A DNA stretch of 64,000 bases from Helicobacter himalayensis (GTDB lineage: Bacteria; Campylobacterota; Campylobacteria; Campylobacterales; Helicobacteraceae). The notes under the pieces are model-generated. The model was given only the letters and a program-made list of their open reading frames with translations. It was not told where the DNA came from and made no database searches. A program made the translations under genes and the position numbers. The stretch spans positions 186,001-250,000 of the forward strand of contig NZ_CP014991.1 in NCBI RefSeq assembly GCF_001602095.1, given 5' to 3'. Shown in pieces: positions 36,297 to 45,401 of the stretch. The first letter of the stretch is position 1. The number at the start of each line of letters is the position of its first letter.

Positions 36297-37139
36297 ATGA
36301 AAATACTACAAAAACTAGGCTTTGGGTTTTTAAGTGTCATTATCGCGCTTAGCCTCAATGCTTGCGGAGAAGAGAAAGAAAAGAGTGTAGAATCTGCAGA
36401 TTCTAGCAAAATGCCTTTGCTTGTGGTGGGTGCGACACCTGTGCCAGCAAGTGAGGTTTTAGAGTTTGCCAAACCACTTTTAGCTAAAAAAGGCGTGGAG
36501 ATGAAAGTGCAAGTTTTCACAGACTACACAACGCCTGATATTGCGCTAAATGATGGCAGCAATGACGCTAATCTTTATCAGCATAAGCCCTTTATGGAGG
36601 CGCAAAATGCGCAAAGAGGTTTTAATCTTGTTGCACTAGAGCCAATTTATGTTGTGCCACTTGGCTTTTATTCTAAAAAATATAAGAGTGTTGATGAGAT
36701 TCCAGATGGTGCGGATATCGCATTGCCCGGAGATAGCTCAAATCTCGCGCGAGCGCTTATTTTGCTTCACGATTTTGGTGTGATTGAGCTAAAAGACCCT
36801 AAGAATCTTGCAAGCACCATTGAATATGATATTGTAAAAAATCCTAAGAATTTACGTTTCAGACCCGTAGAGGCTGCAGGCTTGCCGAGTTTGTTGCCTA
36901 ATGTTGATGCTGCGGTGATTAATGCAAACTATGCGCTACAAGCAGGGCTTAGCATTAAAAGTGCATTTTTCCACGAAGATGCGAAGTCTGAGTATGTCAA
37001 TGTCTTTGTAACGCGCAAAGAACTAGAAAATGACGAACGCATCCAAAAGCTCAAAGAAGTGCTTATGGGTGATGAAGTCGCAGGCTTTATCATCGAAAAA
37101 TATAAGGGTGAAATTTTGCCTGTGAATCTAAAAAAATAA
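36297..37139 (+). CDS. metQ: Methionine-binding lipoprotein MetQ, copy 1
   Basis: 280 residues: lipobox LNAC (Cys about 22), then the NLPA/MetQ fold with VVGATPVPASEVLEF, DYTTPDIALNDG, LYQHKPFME and NANYALQAGL. Captures methionine in the periplasm and delivers it to MetNI. Followed after 10 nt by a second metQ, with clear but incomplete identity, so the duplication is not recent. Confidence 0.93.
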   Translation: MKILQKLGFGFLSVIIALSLNACGEEKEKSVESADSSKMPLLVVGATPVPASEVLEFAKPLLAKKGVEMKVQVFTDYTTPDIALNDGSNDANLYQHKPFMEAQNAQRGFNLVALEPIYVVPLGFYSKKYKSVDEIPDGADIALPGDSSNLARALILLHDFGVIELKDPKNLASTIEYDIVKNPKNLRFRPVEAAGLPSLLPNVDAAVINANYALQAGLSIKSAFFHEDAKSEYVNVFVTRKELENDERIQKLKEVLMGDEVAGFIIEKYKGEILPVNLKK

Positions 37140-37149
37140 AGGAGACAAT

Positions 37150-37980
37150 ATGAAAATATTAAAAAACTTAGGATTAATTGCTTTAGGTGCAATTCTTGCA
37201 GTTGGCTTTAGTGCGTGTGGAGAGGAAAAAGAAAAAGCGCAAACAGAATCTAAAAACACAAAGAAAAATGAAGTTGTCGTTGGCGCTACACCTATCCCAC
37301 ATGGGCAGATTCTAGAATTTATCAAAGAGGATTTGCAAAAAGAGGGTGTGAATCTTAAGATTGTCGAATTTACTGATTATGTCACACCAAATATAAGTCT
37401 GCATGATAAGAGTTTGGACGCGAACTTTATGCAGCATAAGCCATATTTAGATTCTATTAATAAGGATAGAGGTTATAGGCTTGTCTCAATTGCCGAAATC
37501 CACCTAGAGCCTATCGGACTTTATTCTACAAAGCATAAAAGCATAGATTCTTTGTCAGATGGTGCTAGGATTGCGATTCCAAATGATGTGACAAATGGCG
37601 GACGCGCGCTTATTTTGCTACATAATCAAGGGCTTATCACGCTCAAAGATGCAACCAATCTCGGTAGCACAGAATCTGATATTGTGCAAAATTCTAAGGA
37701 CTTAAAAATTATTCCAATTGAAGGTGCGCTTTTGCCTCGTGTAGTTGATGAATATGATGGTGCGGTGATAAATGGAAATTATGCACTGCAAGCGGGTTTC
37801 AAATCAAAAGACGCAATTTTGCTTGAAGATAAAAAGTCGCCTTATGTAAATGTCCTAGTCGTGCGCGAGGAGAGTGTGAATGATGAAAATATCGCAAAGC
37901 TTAAAAAAGCACTGCAAAGCGAGAAAGTAAAAGAATTTATTATTGACACCTATGATGGCGAAGTAGTCCCGGCGTTTTAA
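37150..37980 (+). CDS. metQ: Methionine-binding lipoprotein MetQ, copy 2
   Basis: 276 residues: lipobox FSAC, followed by CGEEKEK exactly as in copy 1, then VVGATPIPHGQILEF, DYVTPNISLHDK, FMQHKPYLD and NGNYALQAGF. Same family and length as copy 1. It may bind another ligand (methionine sulfoxide, D-methionine or an oligopeptide) or the same one with different affinity; that is inference. AAGGAGA precedes ATG. Confidence 0.92.
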   Translation: MKILKNLGLIALGAILAVGFSACGEEKEKAQTESKNTKKNEVVVGATPIPHGQILEFIKEDLQKEGVNLKIVEFTDYVTPNISLHDKSLDANFMQHKPYLDSINKDRGYRLVSIAEIHLEPIGLYSTKHKSIDSLSDGARIAIPNDVTNGGRALILLHNQGLITLKDATNLGSTESDIVQNSKDLKIIPIEGALLPRVVDEYDGAVINGNYALQAGFKSKDAILLEDKKSPYVNVLVVREESVNDENIAKLKKALQSEKVKEFIIDTYDGEVVPAF

Positions 37981-37989
37981 GGTTAGGAT

Positions 37990-38105
37990 TACAGAATCTT
38001 AAGAATCTCATCAACCAAAAAATCTCAAATATGCGCGCGAGCAAAGCGAAGCAGAATTTACTTCCGCGAAGGTGATGTATTTAAAGGGATAGAATCTCAC
38101 TACAC
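37990..38105 (+). repeat. Dispersed repeat family A, copy before rpe
   Basis: ACAGAATCTTAAGAATCTCATCAACCAAAAAATCTC, then a GCAAAGCGAAGCAGAATTTACTTCCGCGAAGG core, then GTGATG and GGGATAGAATCTCAC. It closely matches the copy inside the gene at 48674-49942 (CGGAATTTACTTCCGCGAAGGTGAT shared almost exactly). Confidence 0.85.
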
Positions 38106-38153
38106 CCCTAATATCGCTAAGTAGCGCGCAAGCTAGCATTAAAAGCCTTTGGC

Positions 38154-38159
38154 TATAAT
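38154..38159 (+). promoter_or_regulatory. -10 element of rpe
   Basis: GGCTATAATTGCGC, 36 nt before the rpe ATG and just downstream of the repeat copy. Confidence 0.6.
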
Positions 38160-38195
38160 TGCGCTTTTTACAAAGCCACAAAAAAAGGAGGGTGT

Positions 38196-38837
38196 ATGCT
38201 TGTCGCGCCGAGTTTGCTATCTGCGGATTTTTTGAATCTAGCCCAAGAGGTGGAGAAAATCTGCGCCACAGAATGCGATTATTTGCATATTGATGTAATG
38301 GACGGGCATTTTGTGCCAAATCTAACCATCGGTCCCTTAGTCGTTGAAAAAATTGCAAAAATTGCCACAAAGCCCCTAGATATTCATCTAATGACAAAAA
38401 ATACCGAGTTTTTCGTCTCGCTTTTTGCGCCATTAAAGCCGGCATTTTTAAGCGTGCATATTGAGGAAGTGGTGCATTTAGATAGGCTTGTAAATCTTAT
38501 AAAATCCTATGGAATCAAAGCTGGCGTGGTGCTAAACCCGCATACAAATATAGAATCTTTGCGCTATTTACTTCCAAGCTTAGATTTGGTGCTTTTAATG
38601 AGCGTTAATCCGGGCTTTGGCGGGCAGAGCTTTCTCCCTTATGTGGCGGAGAAATTACGCGATTTACGCACTTTGCGCGATAAGATTGCCCCAAATTGCT
38701 TGCTTGAGGTTGATGGTGGTGTAAGTGATAAAAATATTGCACTTTTAAAAGAATGTGGCGCGGATATGGTCGTGGCTGGAAGCTATGTGTTTTCAAGCGA
38801 TGACTATAAGAACGCGGTTTTAAGGCTTAAAGTCTAG
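38196..38837 (+). CDS. rpe: Ribulose-phosphate 3-epimerase
   Basis: 213 residues, TIM barrel. APSLLSADF at the start, the metal-binding HIDVMDGHFVPN, DIHLM, a VNPGFGGQSF phosphate loop and VDGGV. Interconverts D-ribulose 5-phosphate and D-xylulose 5-phosphate. AAGGAGG lies 4-5 nt before ATG. Followed by fbp, a neighbour it also has in H. pylori (HP1386-HP1385). Confidence 0.95.
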   Translation: MLVAPSLLSADFLNLAQEVEKICATECDYLHIDVMDGHFVPNLTIGPLVVEKIAKIATKPLDIHLMTKNTEFFVSLFAPLKPAFLSVHIEEVVHLDRLVNLIKSYGIKAGVVLNPHTNIESLRYLLPSLDLVLLMSVNPGFGGQSFLPYVAEKLRDLRTLRDKIAPNCLLEVDGGVSDKNIALLKECGADMVVAGSYVFSSDDYKNAVLRLKV

Positions 38838-38853
38838 CTAAAGGCTTGCGTGT

Positions 38854-38859
38854 TACAAT
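38854..38859 (+). promoter_or_regulatory. -10 element of fbp
   Basis: TGTTACAAT extended -10, 38 nt before the fbp ATG. Confidence 0.5.
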
Positions 38860-38897
38860 ATGCGTTCATTTTTTTATTAAATAAAGAGGGAGAATAA

Positions 38898-39749
38898 ATG
38901 ATTGAAAGCATTTTTGCAACGCTCAAATCCTGCGCGCTTGAAATTGATACACTGCTAAAAAATCCAAGCACAGATTATCTTTCCTCGCAAAATTCAAGCG
39001 GTGATACGCAGCTAAAGGTCGATGTAGAGGCTGATAAGCTCATCGAAAAAGCACTTTTATCGCTTGTATGTGTCAAAGGCGTATGCAGTGAGGAAAAAAA
39101 TCAAGCAGTTTTAAAAGAGAAAGATTCTGCAAACTCTGCAAATTATATCATCGCCTACGATCCGCTTGATGGCTCTTCACTCATTGATAGTAATCTAAGT
39201 GTAGGGAGCATTTTTGGAATCTATGAAGATTCTCTAATCGCTCAAAATCTCGTGGCGGCAGCATATGTGCTTTATGGTCCGAGATTAGAGATTATTTTAG
39301 CGCAAAAGGAAGTTGAGCATTTTCGCTATTGTGGCAACGCGTGGGAAAAAATTGGGAATCTACACTTAGGCAAAAAAGGCAAAATCAACGCACCCGGTGG
39401 CACGCAGGCAAATTGGGAATCTAAACATAAGCAAATGGTGGATTCTCTTTTTTCGCAAGGCTATCGTTTGCGCTATTCAGGCGGTATGGTGCCGGATTTG
39501 CACCAGATTCTTATTAAAGGTGGGGGGCTTTTTAGCTATCCAGCGACAAGCGACGCAAAAGAGGGTAAATTAAGAAAACTTTTTGAGGTTTTTCCTTTTG
39601 CATTTATCTATGAGCGCGCGGGTGGAATAGCGAGTGATGGAAAAGTCCGCCTCTTAGAGCTAGAATGCGCACATATCCACGATACGACACCTTGCTTTTT
39701 TGGCAGTAGCGAAGAAATGGCACTAGTGGCAAAAACCTACCGAAACTAG
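38898..39749 (+). CDS. fbp: Fructose-1,6-bisphosphatase class I
   Basis: 283 residues. Metal and phosphate sites: VCSEEKN, YDPLDGSSLIDSN and the C-terminal ERAGGIASDG. Removes the C1 phosphate of fructose 1,6-bisphosphate in gluconeogenesis, which fits an organism that depends on amino and organic acids. GGGAG precedes ATG. Confidence 0.94.
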   Translation: MIESIFATLKSCALEIDTLLKNPSTDYLSSQNSSGDTQLKVDVEADKLIEKALLSLVCVKGVCSEEKNQAVLKEKDSANSANYIIAYDPLDGSSLIDSNLSVGSIFGIYEDSLIAQNLVAAAYVLYGPRLEIILAQKEVEHFRYCGNAWEKIGNLHLGKKGKINAPGGTQANWESKHKQMVDSLFSQGYRLRYSGGMVPDLHQILIKGGGLFSYPATSDAKEGKLRKLFEVFPFAFIYERAGGIASDGKVRLLELECAHIHDTTPCFFGSSEEMALVAKTYRN

Positions 39750-39773
39750 AATAGATTTTACAAGGAGATTCTA

Positions 39774-39989
39774 ATGCAAACACAAGAACCTCAGCAAATG
39801 CGACTTGATAACTTTAGCCAGCATTTAGATGATGAAATAAAAATCCTGCAATCCTGTCAGCAAGAAAAGAATCTGCATTCTTGTATGCCTTGTGATTCTT
39901 TTTTTTCTTGCCAAAAACGCAAGAACTATGTCAAAGCAGTGTATGATAATCTCAATAAAGGACAAGATGGTGCGTTTGATTTTAACTAG
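39774..39989 (+). CDS. Small cysteine-containing protein of unknown function
   Basis: 71 residues, no signal peptide. Helical N-terminal part (LDNFSQHLDDEIKILQ), then a cysteine cluster CMPCDSFFSCQKRKNYV plus earlier Cys residues, and a C-terminal GQDGAFDFN. The spacing could bind a metal. Good Shine-Dalgarno (AAGGAG, 7 nt) and place between fbp and metG in the same direction support it as real. I do not recognise a named family. Confidence 0.7.
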   Translation: MQTQEPQQMRLDNFSQHLDDEIKILQSCQQEKNLHSCMPCDSFFSCQKRKNYVKAVYDNLNKGQDGAFDFN

Positions 39990-40024
39990 ATTTTAAGCGC
40001 ACAAAATTTTCATCAAGGAATAGT

Positions 40025-42001
40025 ATGCAAAAAACCTACATTACCTCGCCAATTTATTATGTCAATGATGTGCCACATATCGGACACGCTTATACAACAA
40101 TCCTTTGTGATATGCTGAAAAAATACCGCACACTTTTGGGTGAAGAAGTCTTTTTACTCACAGGCACTGATGAGCACGGACAAAAAATTGAGCTCTCCGC
40201 TAAAAAACACAACCAAACCCCGCAAGATTTTGCAGATTCTATAAGCGCAAAATTCCACGCGATTTGGGAAGAGTTTGACATTGACTTTGATTACTTTGTC
40301 CGCACGACAGATGCAAGCAACTGCACCGCTGCACAAACTGCCTTTAGCAAAATGTATCAAAAAGGTGATATTTACAAAGGCGAGTATGAGGGTTTTTACT
40401 GCGTGTCGTGTGAAACGCATTTTGGGAAATCACAAGTTGTAGATAATAAATGCCCAGATTGTGGCAAGGAAGTAAGCACTATTAAAGAAGAGAGCTACTT
40501 TTTTGCGCTTTCACGCTATGAGAAGGCGCTTTTGGAGTGGTATGAGCGCGAGCCAAATGTGATACAGCCCGCACATAAGAGAAATGAGGTCATCAAGTTT
40601 GTAAAATCTGGCTTGCTTGACCTCTCCATCACGCGCACGAGCTTTGAATGGGGTGTGAGCGTGCCAAAAGAGCTTAATGACCCTAAGCATATTTTGTATG
40701 TGTGGCTTGATGCGCTGATAAGTTATATTAGCGCGCTTGGGTGGGGAAATGAGACAATCGATCCTGCAAGGGCGCAAAAAGGCGCACACACAAAGCTTGG
40801 CAAAAAGATAGCCTCCCAGCCTTTTGTGAGCGAATTTTGGGAAAATGCTACGCATATTGTCGGAAAAGATATTTTACGCTTTCACGCAGTGTATTGGCCT
40901 GCGTTTTTGCTAAGTCTTGGATTGCCTTTGCCAAAGCATATTTACGCGCATGGCTGGTGGTTATGTGAGGGGCAAAAAATGAGTAAAAGTATCGGCAATG
41001 TCATCAATCCAAAAGAAGTTGCGCAAACCTACGGCTTAGAGGTGTTGCGTTATTTTTTGGTGCGTGAAGTGCCTTTTGGACAAGATGGCGATTTCAGTCA
41101 AAAAGCGCTTGTTGAGCGGGTAAATTCTGATTTGAGCAATGATATTGGGAATCTGCTCAATCGCCTTTTGGGTATGGCGGAAAAATATTTTGCCATGCAA
41201 GTGCAAAGCACGCAGATTGCGACTTTCTACCCAAAAGAATTGGAATCTTTAACCCAAAAAATCACGCGGTATCAAAATTTTATGGAGCAAATGCAACCAC
41301 ACAACGCGCTTAATGAACTTTGGCAAATCCTAAGCATTGGGAATGTAAGCATTAGCACCTATGCCCCTTGGAATCTGATAAAAGAAAATAAGGTGCAAGA
41401 GACACAAGCCCTTTTAGCGTTGATAGCAAATATTTTATATAAAGTAAGCCTTTGTCTGTATCCTGTAATGCCACAAACTGCGCAAAAAATCGCCCAAGCA
41501 CTTGGACTTAAGATTAGTGCGCAGGATTTTGCGTGTGTGATTAAAGAAAATGGTGTGATTGAAACATTTAGCTTAGAAAAAATCCCCCCACTTTTTCCGC
41601 GCATTGAAACTCACAACACGCAAGATTCTCAACAGACAAAAAGCGCGCCTACACAGGATTCTAAAAGCACTCAGAATCTTATTAGTATTGATACCTTTAA
41701 AGAAGTCGATTTGCGCGTAGGACTTGTTCTAGAATGCGCGCGTGTGGAAAAGAGCGAAAAACTTTTGCGTTTTTTGATTGATTTGGGCGAGGAGAAGCCA
41801 CGACAGATTCTCTCTGGCATCGCGCAGTATTATGAGCCACAAGATTTGGTGGGCAAAAGCGTGTGCGTGGTGGCAAACTTAAAGCCCCTCAAGCTTATGG
41901 GATTAATGAGCGAGGGAATGATACTAAGCGCGCAAGATGAAAATGGGCTTAATTTGCTCGGTGTGCAGGGGAGCAAAAATGCCGGCGCAAAAATTTCATA
42001 A
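40025..42001 (+). CDS. metG: Methionyl-tRNA synthetase (with C-terminal tRNA-binding domain)
   Basis: 658 residues. Class I motifs: HIGH-like HIGHAYTT (about 19-26) and KMSKS in GQKMSKSIGN (about 319-323). One zinc knuckle, CVSCETHFG..CPDCGKE (about 127-150). C-terminal EMAP/Trbp111-like domain after about 550 (DLRVGLVLECARVEKSEKLL), joined by a variable linker rich in Gln/Ser/Thr. Charges tRNA-Met. AAGGA precedes ATG; no T-box or met box is seen before it. Confidence 0.96.
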   Translation: MQKTYITSPIYYVNDVPHIGHAYTTILCDMLKKYRTLLGEEVFLLTGTDEHGQKIELSAKKHNQTPQDFADSISAKFHAIWEEFDIDFDYFVRTTDASNCTAAQTAFSKMYQKGDIYKGEYEGFYCVSCETHFGKSQVVDNKCPDCGKEVSTIKEESYFFALSRYEKALLEWYEREPNVIQPAHKRNEVIKFVKSGLLDLSITRTSFEWGVSVPKELNDPKHILYVWLDALISYISALGWGNETIDPARAQKGAHTKLGKKIASQPFVSEFWENATHIVGKDILRFHAVYWPAFLLSLGLPLPKHIYAHGWWLCEGQKMSKSIGNVINPKEVAQTYGLEVLRYFLVREVPFGQDGDFSQKALVERVNSDLSNDIGNLLNRLLGMAEKYFAMQVQSTQIATFYPKELESLTQKITRYQNFMEQMQPHNALNELWQILSIGNVSISTYAPWNLIKENKVQETQALLALIANILYKVSLCLYPVMPQTAQKIAQALGLKISAQDFACVIKENGVIETFSLEKIPPLFPRIETHNTQDSQQTKSAPTQDSKSTQNLISIDTFKEVDLRVGLVLECARVEKSEKLLRFLIDLGEEKPRQILSGIAQYYEPQDLVGKSVCVVANLKPLKLMGLMSEGMILSAQDENGLNLLGVQGSKNAGAKIS

Positions 42002-42051
42002 AAGATGAGATTCCATAAAATTTCTTAATATCTAAGGGGTTAAGAGGTGCT

Positions 42052-42843
42052 ATGAGTTCGAAAACTGCTATTTCCGCGAATACGCTTAAGGGCTTTAACG
42101 AGCTACTTAACAAGCTTTGTGTTATGCCACTTGAAAAAAATGTATTTGAAAGTCATTTGCAAAATATTGGCGGGTTTTTTAGTGATTTAGACACGCAGCG
42201 TGAGATTCTGCGCGCGTTTGGATTCCCTATTATTGAGAGCGAAGATAAGGTTTTTTTAAGCACGAAAAATCTTCGTTTAAATGAGGCGAACTTTTGCTTT
42301 GTGGATATTGAAACCACAGGCGCAAAAGCGCACGAGCACGAGATTATCGAAATTGGCGCGTTAAAATACAGAAATGGAGAGGTGATTGAGTGCTTTGAGA
42401 GCTTTATTTACGCACCTTTTGTACCACAAGAGATTACACATTTAACCGGCATTAGCGCTAAAGATTTACAAAATGCTCCGCGCGCAGATGAGATTCTAGC
42501 GCGATTTCGGCTGTTTTTGCAGGATTGCATTTTTGTAGCGCATAATGTGAATTTTGACTATGAATTTTTAAATGTGAGCTTTCAAAAGCATAATCTCCCG
42601 GGGTTGCTATGTCCTAAGCTTTGCACAATCGAGCTAGCGCGTAAAAGCATTCTTTCTCCGCGTTATGCGCTAAGTTTTTTAAATACTTTTTTAGGCATCA
42701 ACACCCCAACAAGCCATCGCGCATATGCTGATGCATTCACTTGCCTAGAAGTGTATAAAATCGCTTCTTTATGCCTGCCAGATTCTGTAAAAAGCGTGCA
42801 GGATTTGATTGATTTTAGCAAAGGACGCAAGCAGATTTTGTGA
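42052..42843 (+). CDS. DnaQ-like 3'-5' exonuclease
   Basis: 263 residues with a DEDDh exonuclease domain from about 80: Exo I FVDIETTGA, Exo II HNVNFDYEFL and Exo III HRAYADA. The first about 80 residues are a helical extension. Could be the epsilon proofreading subunit of DNA polymerase III or a related exonuclease; both exist in Helicobacter. Stop codon lies just before the ribosome site of the next gene. Confidence 0.85.
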   Translation: MSSKTAISANTLKGFNELLNKLCVMPLEKNVFESHLQNIGGFFSDLDTQREILRAFGFPIIESEDKVFLSTKNLRLNEANFCFVDIETTGAKAHEHEIIEIGALKYRNGEVIECFESFIYAPFVPQEITHLTGISAKDLQNAPRADEILARFRLFLQDCIFVAHNVNFDYEFLNVSFQKHNLPGLLCPKLCTIELARKSILSPRYALSFLNTFLGINTPTSHRAYADAFTCLEVYKIASLCLPDSVKSVQDLIDFSKGRKQIL

Positions 42844-42863
42844 ATCTAACTGAAGGAGTTTTT

Positions 42864-44084
42864 ATGGATACGACACTTTCGCCATTTCAAATGCAAAATT
42901 TTTATTTCCCAGCTATTGGCATTGTGGCATTTGCACTCTTACATTTTTATATGTATAAAGCACTTTTAAAAAACCTTGCTACTACGCCACTTTTCAAGGC
43001 ATTTTGGCTGGGCTTTAGCGTGTTAAATATGCTTGGCTGTGGTTTGTATTTTATTTTTATGCACACAGGACTTGGTTCGCAAGCTGCGTATTTTTTGATG
43101 TCGCTTGCAGTGGGTATGGCGTTTTGCTTATTTATTATTACTTTGCTTTATCAAATCTGCTCGCTTGCAATTCTTGGTGTAGAGCCAAAACATAAGCGTG
43201 CTAGAGCGCGTTTTTGGCTGAAAAGAGCGATGGGGATTTTAGCGCTTATTTTTATTATTTATGGCGTTGTCAATGGCGTGCAAAAGCCAAAAGTGCGAGA
43301 AATGGAGGTGCAAATTGCAGGGTTACAAAATGGGCTAAAAGCTGTGCAGTTAAGCGATTTGCATATCGGAGGCATTATAGAATCTTCGCGTGTCAAAGAT
43401 ATTGTAGAGCGCGTGAATGCGCTAGAGCCTGATGTGATTTTTCTCACCGGCGATATTGTAGATTCTAAGCTTGCAAATGTGGTGAGTGCTGTTGATGAGT
43501 TGGCGCATTTGCGTGCGCGCTATGGCGTGTATTATGTGCTTGGCAATCACGAGTATTTCCACGAGGTGAAAGAGATTTTACAAAAAATGCGCGATTTTGG
43601 CTTTATCGTGCTTGAAAACGATACGCATATTTTGCAGACAGAATCTTCACAGATTCTCATCGCTGGCATTAGGGATTTAGTCGGTGTGCGCGCGGCATTT
43701 AGCGCGCTAGAGTTGCAACCTGATGTGCGCGGGACTTTGTTTCAAGCCTTAGAGCAAGGCGCAGAGCTAGATTCTCATACACCTATAATTTTGCTCTCCC
43801 ATCAACCAAAGGTCATTGAGGAGCTAGAATCTATTAGCCTTGAAGAGCCAGAGCTTACAAAAAATATCGCGCTTATTTTAAGCGGACACACGCACGGCGG
43901 GCAGATTTTCCCATTTTCGCTTCTTGTGCTTTTGCAGCAGCCGCATATAAAAGGGCTTTTTGATGTGCAAAATTTACCAAACACAAAGCTTTACATTAAT
44001 CAAGGTACGGGCTATTGGGGACCACCTATGCGTGTAGGAAGTGAATCTGAAATCACGCTTTTGCATCTTAAGCCCAAATCTTAG
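42864..44084 (+). CDS. Membrane-anchored metallophosphoesterase (YkuE/YaeI-like)
   Basis: 406 residues. Four membrane helices in the first about 140 residues, then a calcineurin-like phosphoesterase domain: LSDLHIGG, LTGDIVDS, LGNHEYF, LLSHQP and SGHTHGGQ give the full two-metal site. Related enzymes act on UDP-diacylglucosamine or phospholipid-like substrates at the membrane; substrate here unknown. ATG 42864 with AAGGAG 5 nt upstream is preferred over an earlier in-frame start that lacks one. Confidence 0.87.
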   Translation: MDTTLSPFQMQNFYFPAIGIVAFALLHFYMYKALLKNLATTPLFKAFWLGFSVLNMLGCGLYFIFMHTGLGSQAAYFLMSLAVGMAFCLFIITLLYQICSLAILGVEPKHKRARARFWLKRAMGILALIFIIYGVVNGVQKPKVREMEVQIAGLQNGLKAVQLSDLHIGGIIESSRVKDIVERVNALEPDVIFLTGDIVDSKLANVVSAVDELAHLRARYGVYYVLGNHEYFHEVKEILQKMRDFGFIVLENDTHILQTESSQILIAGIRDLVGVRAAFSALELQPDVRGTLFQALEQGAELDSHTPIILLSHQPKVIEELESISLEEPELTKNIALILSGHTHGGQIFPFSLLVLLQQPHIKGLFDVQNLPNTKLYINQGTGYWGPPMRVGSESEITLLHLKPKS

Positions 44085-44291
44085 GTGTAGCAAGCCTAGA
44101 TTTTCATTGTACTTTTAGAAGATTAGCCCAAAATTAACTTAAAAAATAAGAGTTCATTACGCCAACACAATTTATTTATTAAAGACTTCTACTTTTTCTG
44201 GTGTGATTTGTGAGATTTTCACTTCCACACCATTTAGCCAATTGCACGTCAAATTTTAAATGTCTTGCAGAATCTACATTGCAATTTTTTA

Positions 44292-44310
44292 AAAACACAA
44301 TATGTATTTT
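44292..44310 (+). promoter_or_regulatory. Candidate met box A before metA
   Basis: AAAACACAATATGTATTTT; identical to the metN site except for the central 3 bp. Centre lies 62 bp (close to six helical turns) upstream of box B. The 345-base gap 44085-44429 holds the two boxes and the metA promoter; a short degenerate coding-like stretch near 44195-44275 (minus strand) is the only other thing seen. Confidence 0.65.
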
Positions 44311-44353
44311 GAAAAATTGTAACATTCTGTCAAAATATTTTGTAAATTTTTAT

Positions 44354-44372
44354 AAAACACATATTGTATTTT
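44354..44372 (+). promoter_or_regulatory. Candidate met box B before metA
   Basis: AAAACACATATTGTATTTT, identical to the box before metN (and to one further T). Ends 10 bp before the -10 element, so a bound protein would block RNA polymerase. Confidence 0.7.
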
Positions 44373-44382
44373 TGATTTTTTG

Positions 44383-44388
44383 TATAAT
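44383..44388 (+). promoter_or_regulatory. -10 element of metA
   Basis: TTTTGTATAATC, 41 nt before the metA ATG. Confidence 0.6.
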
Positions 44389-44429
44389 CAACTCACCAAA
44401 AGTATTTTTGATTCTTAAGGAGCAAAGCA

Positions 44430-45311
44430 ATGCCTTTAATTGTGCCTGAAAATATCCCAGCTTTTTCTATTTTACAAAAATGGGCTTTTGTGATGGGGAA
44501 TAAAAGAGCGCTAAGTCAAGACATACGCCCTTTGCGTGTGCTGATTTGCAATCTTATGCCAACAAAGATAGAGACAGAAAACCAGATTCTCTCTCTTCTT
44601 GGCAATTCTGCCTTGCAAGTGGAAATCACGCTACTTGCGACCGAAAGCTATGTGGGTAAAAACACGCCACTAAACCATTTGGAGCGTTTTTATGTAAATT
44701 TTAAGGATATTAAGCACACGCGCTTTGATGGTGCGATTGTGACAGGCGCGCCTATTGAGCATTTAGACTTTGAGAGTGTGAAATACTGGCGGGAGTTGGT
44801 AGAGATTATGGATTTTTTAAAAGAATCTTGCACAAGCACAATGTATCTTTGCTGGGGAGCGATGGCGGGTTTATACCACTTTTATGGCATTGAAAAAATC
44901 GCGCGTAAAAGCAAACTTTTTGGCGTTTTTCCACATTTGCAAAAGAACCAAGATGTGCTGTTAGGCGGACTTGATGATTTGGTGTTGATGCCACATTCTA
45001 GGCATTCTCATATCAATGAAAAGCGAGTGGCGCAAGAAAATGCGCTTAGTGTGCTTTTACAAGGAAAGCAAAGCGGGATAAGTGTGCTTAAAGATTCTAA
45101 AGATATTTTTATCTTAGGACACCCAGAATACGCGCGCGAAACGCTTTTGGGCGAGTATGAAAGAGATAGGGCAAAGGGATTAGAAATCGCTGTGCCAAAA
45201 AACTATCTCAAAAATGGCAAACCTGTGTTTTTGTGGCGAAGTAGCGCGAGTGTGATTTTTACTAACTGGCTAAATTTTTATGTTTATCAAAATACGCCTT
45301 ATGAATTATAG
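44430..45311 (+). CDS. metA: Homoserine O-acyltransferase MetA
   Basis: 293 residues of the MetA (HTS) family: MPLIVPENIPAF start, LMPTKIETENQ, TGAPIEHLDFE, the catalytic Cys in MYLCWGAMAG (about 142), His/Glu pair in FILGHPEY. It activates homoserine with a succinyl or acetyl group; specificity cannot be assigned with certainty. H. pylori lacks it, so this species can start methionine synthesis itself. AAGGAG precedes ATG; met boxes lie upstream. Confidence 0.95.
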   Translation: MPLIVPENIPAFSILQKWAFVMGNKRALSQDIRPLRVLICNLMPTKIETENQILSLLGNSALQVEITLLATESYVGKNTPLNHLERFYVNFKDIKHTRFDGAIVTGAPIEHLDFESVKYWRELVEIMDFLKESCTSTMYLCWGAMAGLYHFYGIEKIARKSKLFGVFPHLQKNQDVLLGGLDDLVLMPHSRHSHINEKRVAQENALSVLLQGKQSGISVLKDSKDIFILGHPEYARETLLGEYERDRAKGLEIAVPKNYLKNGKPVFLWRSSASVIFTNWLNFYVYQNTPYEL

Positions 45312-45401
45312 AATTCTAGGGCATTTCAAAATATTAAAATTGGCTGAATGATAAAATTCAAAGAAAAAAAAGAGTTTCTCTTAAAAAAAAGGAGTTGTTT
45401 T

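Noticed and set aside
44190-44280. Coding-like stretch (..NGVEVKISQITPEKVEVFNK-stop) on the minus strand between the phosphoesterase and metA
   Set aside because: Only about 27 codons between stops with no start and no family recognised; too short to call even as a pseudogene.
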